From contig CAJUFI010000079.1 of assembly GCA_910585665.1 (NCBI GenBank), positions 1 through 17,881 of the forward strand: a stretch of 17,881 bases of DNA, given 5' to 3'. Made by a program: the position numbers and the translations under genes. This document shows, in pieces, positions 13,983-17,881 of the stretch. A model generated the notes under the pieces. It made no database searches. It saw only the letters and a list, made by a program, of their open reading frames with translations, and was not told the origin of the DNA. Position 1 is the stretch's first letter, and every line of letters starts with the position of its first letter. The DNA comes from an uncultured Acetatifactor sp. GTDB taxonomy: Bacteria; Bacillota; Clostridia; Lachnospirales; Lachnospiraceae.

Positions 13983-14297
13983 ATGGACAATTTCGAGAAG
14001 ACGGAAGAAAACGGACAAACCCCGGAAACAAAGCAAAACCCGATGAAACGCGGGATATTCGATACCGCGCCCTTGCTGTATGCCGTCACATTGATCCTCA
14101 TATTGTTCGGGCAGACGCTTGGGGTGCTGCTGGAATTCATTCCTTTCATGACAGGTTCCGATGTCCTTGTCACTGCCACACTGTATTTTGAATTCATCGG
14201 CATCTGGGTGCTGGTAGTCCTCTATATGCGCTTCGGAAATATGGGAGGAAACCTCTTGATGTCTGGGCGGAGTGATTCCGCCAAATCTTTTTGGTAG
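13983..14297 (+). CDS. Short membrane protein of 104 residues, probably a truncated CPBP-type protease
   Basis: Starts MDNFEKTEENGQ with a polar N-terminus of about 28 residues. Two hydrophobic helices follow (about 30-50, LLYAVTLILILFGQTLGVLL, and about 60-80, VLVTATLYFEFIGIWVLVVL), and a short polar end. SD is GAGG, 9 nt before the ATG. The layout (soluble tail, two helices, then YMRF) resembles the first part of CPBP/CAAX-type membrane proteases from clostridia. However, the conserved EE..R and H motifs that lie further on are absent. The last ten codons overlap an intrinsic terminator, so the coding sequence ends in what looks like a 3' untranslated region. It is probably a gene truncated by deletion; a genuine small membrane protein is the alternative. 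The family assignment is weak. Confidence 0.6.
   Translation: MDNFEKTEENGQTPETKQNPMKRGIFDTAPLLYAVTLILILFGQTLGVLLEFIPFMTGSDVLVTATLYFEFIGIWVLVVLYMRFGNMGGNLLMSGRSDSAKSFW
14266..14292 (+). terminator. Intrinsic terminator overlapping the end of the short membrane protein gene
   Basis: GGCGGA (14266-14271), a 5-nt loop, TCCGCC (14277-14282), then AAATCTTTTT. The stop codon at 14295-14297 lies beyond the hairpin, which is unusual and supports truncation of the gene. Confidence 0.6.
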
Positions 14298-14387
14298 GCT
14301 TCCCCCTGAAAATATGCTGAGCTTTTTACAGCAAAGTATGTTCCAAAAATTAGAATTTTATTTCGAGTTCTTCATGGAGGTGACGGC

Positions 14388-16145
14388 ATGGCAAGAACGG
14401 TGGGCATCGGGCATCAGGACTTCGGCCAGATAATACAAAACCATTTGTTTTATATCGATAAGACACCTTTCATCCGCGAATGGTGGGAGAGCGGCGATGC
14501 AGTAACCCTCATCACCCGCCCCAGGCGTTTCGGCAAGACACTGAACATGAGCATGGTGGAGCAGTTCTTTTCTCTGGAATACGCCGACAGAGGAGATTTA
14601 TTTGAGGGACTTTCCATCTGGCAGGCAAAATCCCCTGACGGAGAAAATCCTCTGGGAGAGGATTACAAATATCGCAAGCTCCAGGGCACTTTCCCGGTCA
14701 TAAGTCTGTCCTTTGCCTCAGTGAAAGAATGCTGTTTTTCGGACACCAGAAAGCAAATCTGCCAGATTATCCGGAATGTCTATAATAAATATGACTTCCT
14801 ACCGGAAAGCGGCTGTCTCAATGGGGACGAGAAAGAGCACTTCCAAAAAATCTCTGCAGAGATGGAAAATTACCTGGCCACAGGCTCCCTGAACGCCCTG
14901 TCAAATTATCTTTATCGTTATTACGGCAAAAAAGTCATTATCCTTTTGGATGAATATGACACACCCATGCAAGAAGCCTGGGTCCATGGCTACTGGCAAG
15001 AAATGATAACTTTCGCCAGAAGTCTGTTCAATGCTACCTTTAAGACCAATCCAAGCCTGGAGCGGGCCATTATGACGGGGATTACCAGGGTTAGCAAAGA
15101 ATCGGTTTTCTCAGATTTGAACAATCTAAACATAGTGTCTACCACGTCCGCACAGTATTCCGATTGCTTTGGCTTTACGGAAGCTGAAGTATTTGCCGCT
15201 CTGGAGGAATATGGACTGGCGGACAGAAAAGCTGATGTCAAGAAATGGTACGATGGATTCACTTTCGGAAACCAAAAGGATATCTATAACCCCTGGTCCA
15301 TATTGAACTATATGAAGACAGGAAATCTCTCTGCCTATTGGGCAAACACCAGCTCCAACAGCCTGGTCGGGAAGCTGGTTCAGAAAGGGAGCGAAAGGAT
15401 TAAAACGACCATGGAAGGCCTACTCAAAGGCCACTCCTTTACGTCTCAAATCGATGAGCAGATTGTATTCAGCCAGCTGGAGAATGATGAAGATGCCATC
15501 TGGAGCCTGCTGCTGGCCAGTGGCTACCTGAGAGCGGAGGAACACTGGTTCGACACAGAAAGCGGCAACGAGCAGTACCGTCTCTGTCTCACCAACCGGG
15601 AAGTGCTCTCCATGTTCCAGAGAATCATTCGCGGATGGTTTGCAAAATCCGCCCCGTCCTACAACGGTTTCGTAAAGGCGCTTCTGAACGGAAACCTGCG
15701 GGAGATGAATCATTATATGAACCGGGTCGCAATGGATACCATCAGCTTTTTCGACAGCGGGAACAAGCCTTCCGAAGAGACAGAGCCGGAGCGCTTCTAC
15801 CATGGCTTCGTCCTCGGACTCCTGGTAGAGCTTCGTGGAAGCTATACTATCACTTCCAATCGTGAAAGTGGTTTTGGTCGCTATGATATCATGCTGGAGC
15901 CTTGCCAGGCAAACGGAAGCGCACAGCCAGATTGTGAAAAAGATGCAATTATTATCGAGTTTAAGGTCCTGGATTCCGAAAACGGCGAAAAGACACTTGC
16001 GGATACCATACAGGACGCCCTGAACCAGATTGACCGCATGCAGTACGCCACTGCCCTTGAGGCGAAAGGAATACCGGCAGCGCGAATCAGGAAATACGGT
16101 TTTGCGTTCCAAGGCAAGCATGTTTTGATAGGACAGAACTCCTGA
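14388..16145 (+). CDS. AAA-ATPase-like protein with C-terminal PD-(D/E)XK nuclease domain
   Basis: A 585-residue protein of the family with an N-terminal AAA-ATPase_like domain (Pfam PF09820) and a C-terminal PDDEXK_9 nuclease-like domain (PF08011), from memory. The N-terminal part has FYIDKTPFI, then a non-canonical Walker A RPRRFGKT (44-51) and Walker B VIILLDEYDTP with D188/E189. MTGITRVSKESVFSDLNNL (about 230) is also typical. The nuclease end has GRYDIML (D500) and DAIIIEFKV (E524, K526), forming the D...ExK triad. GGAGGTG lies 5 nt before the ATG. These proteins are abundant and multicopy in gut Bacteroidetes and clostridia. Their function is not established; roles with mobile elements or defence have been suggested. 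It has no obvious operon partner here and lies beside an orphan IS-type gene. Confidence 0.9.
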   Translation: MARTVGIGHQDFGQIIQNHLFYIDKTPFIREWWESGDAVTLITRPRRFGKTLNMSMVEQFFSLEYADRGDLFEGLSIWQAKSPDGENPLGEDYKYRKLQGTFPVISLSFASVKECCFSDTRKQICQIIRNVYNKYDFLPESGCLNGDEKEHFQKISAEMENYLATGSLNALSNYLYRYYGKKVIILLDEYDTPMQEAWVHGYWQEMITFARSLFNATFKTNPSLERAIMTGITRVSKESVFSDLNNLNIVSTTSAQYSDCFGFTEAEVFAALEEYGLADRKADVKKWYDGFTFGNQKDIYNPWSILNYMKTGNLSAYWANTSSNSLVGKLVQKGSERIKTTMEGLLKGHSFTSQIDEQIVFSQLENDEDAIWSLLLASGYLRAEEHWFDTESGNEQYRLCLTNREVLSMFQRIIRGWFAKSAPSYNGFVKALLNGNLREMNHYMNRVAMDTISFFDSGNKPSEETEPERFYHGFVLGLLVELRGSYTITSNRESGFGRYDIMLEPCQANGSAQPDCEKDAIIIEFKVLDSENGEKTLADTIQDALNQIDRMQYATALEAKGIPAARIRKYGFAFQGKHVLIGQNS

Positions 16146-16188
16146 AAGCGTTTGGGTCATCAAAGCTACAACCGTAACAAAAAAGAGC

Positions 16189-16593
16189 CTACTCCCCGGT
16201 CGTGCTGCACGAGGAAATTTTCTTAATGAGCTCAATTTCTTGCCTGAGCTGCCGGACTTCCTCCTGAAGCTGCCTGACAGTCTCCTCTGTGATTTCATTG
16301 CTATTGTTGGCAGAAGCACTCTTTTTCAGGGAGCCCTCGCGGAGTCCTTCTTCGCTATAATACTGGTCTTTTATGTTATGAGCAATCCCCCAGATTCGCT
16401 TTTTGCCGAGCACTTCTGCCGGATAGCCGTATTTATCAAGAATCTGGCGGGGAACCTCCCCTTTCTGGTATTCTTGCCAGAAGAGCTCTTTGAATTCTTT
16501 TGTGAAGTATAGGGTGGATGGTGTGACTGAATATGTATACGGATTGTTCCGCAGCATCTCCATCTCTTCGTCAGTGAACACTTTTTTGCCCAT
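16189..16593 (-). CDS. Orphan IS3-OrfA-like HTH/coiled-coil protein
   Basis: A 134-residue protein starting MGKKVFTDEEMEMLRNNPYT. TKEFKELFWQEYQKGEVPRQILDKYGY (about 32-57) has the form of the helix-turn-helix of IS3-family OrfA helper proteins (T.EFK..F...Y..G..PR.I....G). A basic linker is followed by a heptad-like coiled coil (about 104-127, VRQLQEEVRQLRQEIELIKK). SD GAGGAG lies 4 nt before ATG 16593; an upstream Met at 16617 has no SD. In an active IS3 element a transposase OrfB would follow in the -1 frame, but here the AAA-ATPase-like gene lies there on the other strand, so OrfB is missing. It may be a decayed insertion sequence or a domesticated DNA-binding protein. A T6 run follows its end (GAGTAGGCTCTTTTTT on the minus strand). 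Confidence 0.7.
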   Translation of the reverse strand: MGKKVFTDEEMEMLRNNPYTYSVTPSTLYFTKEFKELFWQEYQKGEVPRQILDKYGYPAEVLGKKRIWGIAHNIKDQYYSEEGLREGSLKKSASANNSNEITEETVRQLQEEVRQLRQEIELIKKISSCSTTGE

Positions 16594-17603
16594 AGTACTC
16601 CTCCTCACTTTATTCATAGGGTGCCATACTCAATCTATAGTATCCAATGGATTATCCCTTCAGGATTATCATATGCTTCCCCGATAATATTTGGAGGGAT
16701 GGCTTTTTCAAGCCCTAGGTAGACGTAAAACACACTTTTACACTTACCCCATTGTTTATTGTGTGCACCCATTTTCAGGCTGTCCATTCCAAAGACAACT
16801 CCTGTATACCTTTTCTGACAATATTTATCGATACTGTTTGCCATAGTTATGCCATATGCCATATGCCTTGTCATTTATTGTTTTGGTAATCGGTGTTTCA
16901 ATGCAATAGAATATTAACCCCATAGAAACACAAATAACAATGTTTATCAGCAGCTGCATCCATCGTTTATCTACAAGGCTATATATAAAGCCAGCACCAT
17001 TATAATAAACCATCTGAATCAAGAATATATCATAGGAAGCACGTCCTAAAGTTTCTACAAAACGATTGCTTGCCTTATTTAGAATAATCGGTGCTGAAAT
17101 TGGGATAATAAACAAACAGGCCCATAAACTTGTACCAGTCCAAAAATTAGTAATAAGCGGTACAATCCGCATATACTTACAGATAATAATATATGTAATT
17201 CCAATACACATACATATTACAGATAATATATTATGTCTATTAAAATTGCCCATTGCCAGATAACATCCGTAGGCAATAAGTAATGTATATCTAAAAAGCA
17301 ATAGCCTATAGCATTCCTCATTCATTCCATAAGAATATTTAAGAATTTCATAAAATAAATTGATAAAGGCGCAAAGAATGAGTCCGCTAAAATTATATTT
17401 TTTTATAATACCAAATAGCACAGGAAAATAGAAAATGAACTGTATCATTATGGGATAATAATAACTTCCCGGTCCAAAGCCACCTTTCAAAAACAAAACA
17501 CCAATTTGCGTAATATTATGATGAACTGCTCCAGTTACATTACCTACTATTTCCTCTAGCATAAATACCATGATAAAAGGAACACTGTACCTGATAATCT
17601 TAC

Positions 17604-17610
17604 ACAAAAA
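17604..17610 (-). other. Homopolymer T7 tract at the acyltransferase frameshift
   Basis: Seven consecutive T on the coding strand, exactly where the two halves of the acyltransferase change frame. T6 would restore a continuous protein. It may be a slippage site, a fixed mutation or a sequencing error. Confidence 0.75.
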
Positions 17611-17826
17611 AAGAATCTACTCTATAAGCGTTTTCTATTGTATTTATATGATTTTTTTGGAATGACTTCGTATAAACAAAGCCAGATACAACCATAAAAA
17701 TTGGGACAGCCATATCTATCCAAAAAGGAAATAAATATTTTAGCCTTTCAGCCTCCTCCCAAGTGTAATGAGTTATAATAATGAATAAGATGCATATTCC
17801 TTTGACAAAATCTATAGAATGATAGC

Positions 17827-17881
<55 letters not shown>

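Noticed and set aside
16635..16844. Possible 69-codon ORF (MANSIDKYCQKRY...) on the minus strand downstream of the acyltransferase
   Set aside because: Weak SD, overlap with the acyltransferase 3' end and no recognised similarity; I could not support it as a gene, though a decayed remnant is possible.

Overview
The window looks like a chromosomal segment of a fairly GC-rich anaerobic Firmicute, most likely a Lachnospiraceae-type Clostridium. Evidence for this is the strong AGGAGG-type ribosome binding sites, well-formed sigma-A promoters with 17-bp spacers, a Bce-type peptide-sensing and efflux module, an ABC-2 exporter of the COG4586/4587/3694 type, and an AAA-ATPase-like/PD-(D/E)XK protein typical of gut clostridia. 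The lineage is inferred from gene content and style, not from a marker gene.

Layout. (1) 1-2447, minus strand: a branched-chain amino acid operon with promoter, leuB, a 57-codon remnant resembling the N-terminus of a GNAT acetyltransferase, and ilvD, which runs off the left edge. (2) 2539-7691, plus strand: promoter, response regulator, intramembrane-sensing histidine kinase, intrinsic terminator, then BceA-like ATPase and BceB-like permease. This is a complete four-gene antimicrobial-peptide sensing and resistance module. (3) 7692-8086: a convergent intergenic region with a 41-nt hairpin and a tandem array of 65-bp repeats. (4) 8087-11124, minus strand: promoter, a 59-codon leader ORF, a terminator-like hairpin, then two ABC-2 permeases and an ATPase. 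(5) 11153-11317: a 165-bp imperfect inverted-repeat element. (6) 11325-13879, minus strand: a short-chain dehydrogenase and an MFS transporter, each with its own promoter, separated by about 210 bp of octanucleotide repeats. (7) 13925-16145, plus strand: a short, probably truncated membrane protein ending in a terminator, then the AAA-ATPase-like/PD-(D/E)XK protein. (8) 16189-17881, minus strand: an orphan IS3-OrfA-like HTH/coiled-coil protein, then an AT-rich acyltransferase-3 gene. The acyltransferase reading frame is broken at a T7 tract, and its 5' end is a (GTCT)n tetranucleotide tract running off the right edge.

The most striking theme is simple-sequence DNA. Three tandem arrays of different period (65, 8 and 4 bp) lie within 10 kb. 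The tetranucleotide tract sits in the 5' coding end of a surface-modifying acyltransferase, which is the classic arrangement of a phase-variable contingency gene. Other points of interest are the leader-ORF/terminator arrangement ahead of the ABC-2 exporter, the long inverted repeat beside it, and the near-identical leader sequence in front of both the regulator and the transporter halves of the Bce module.
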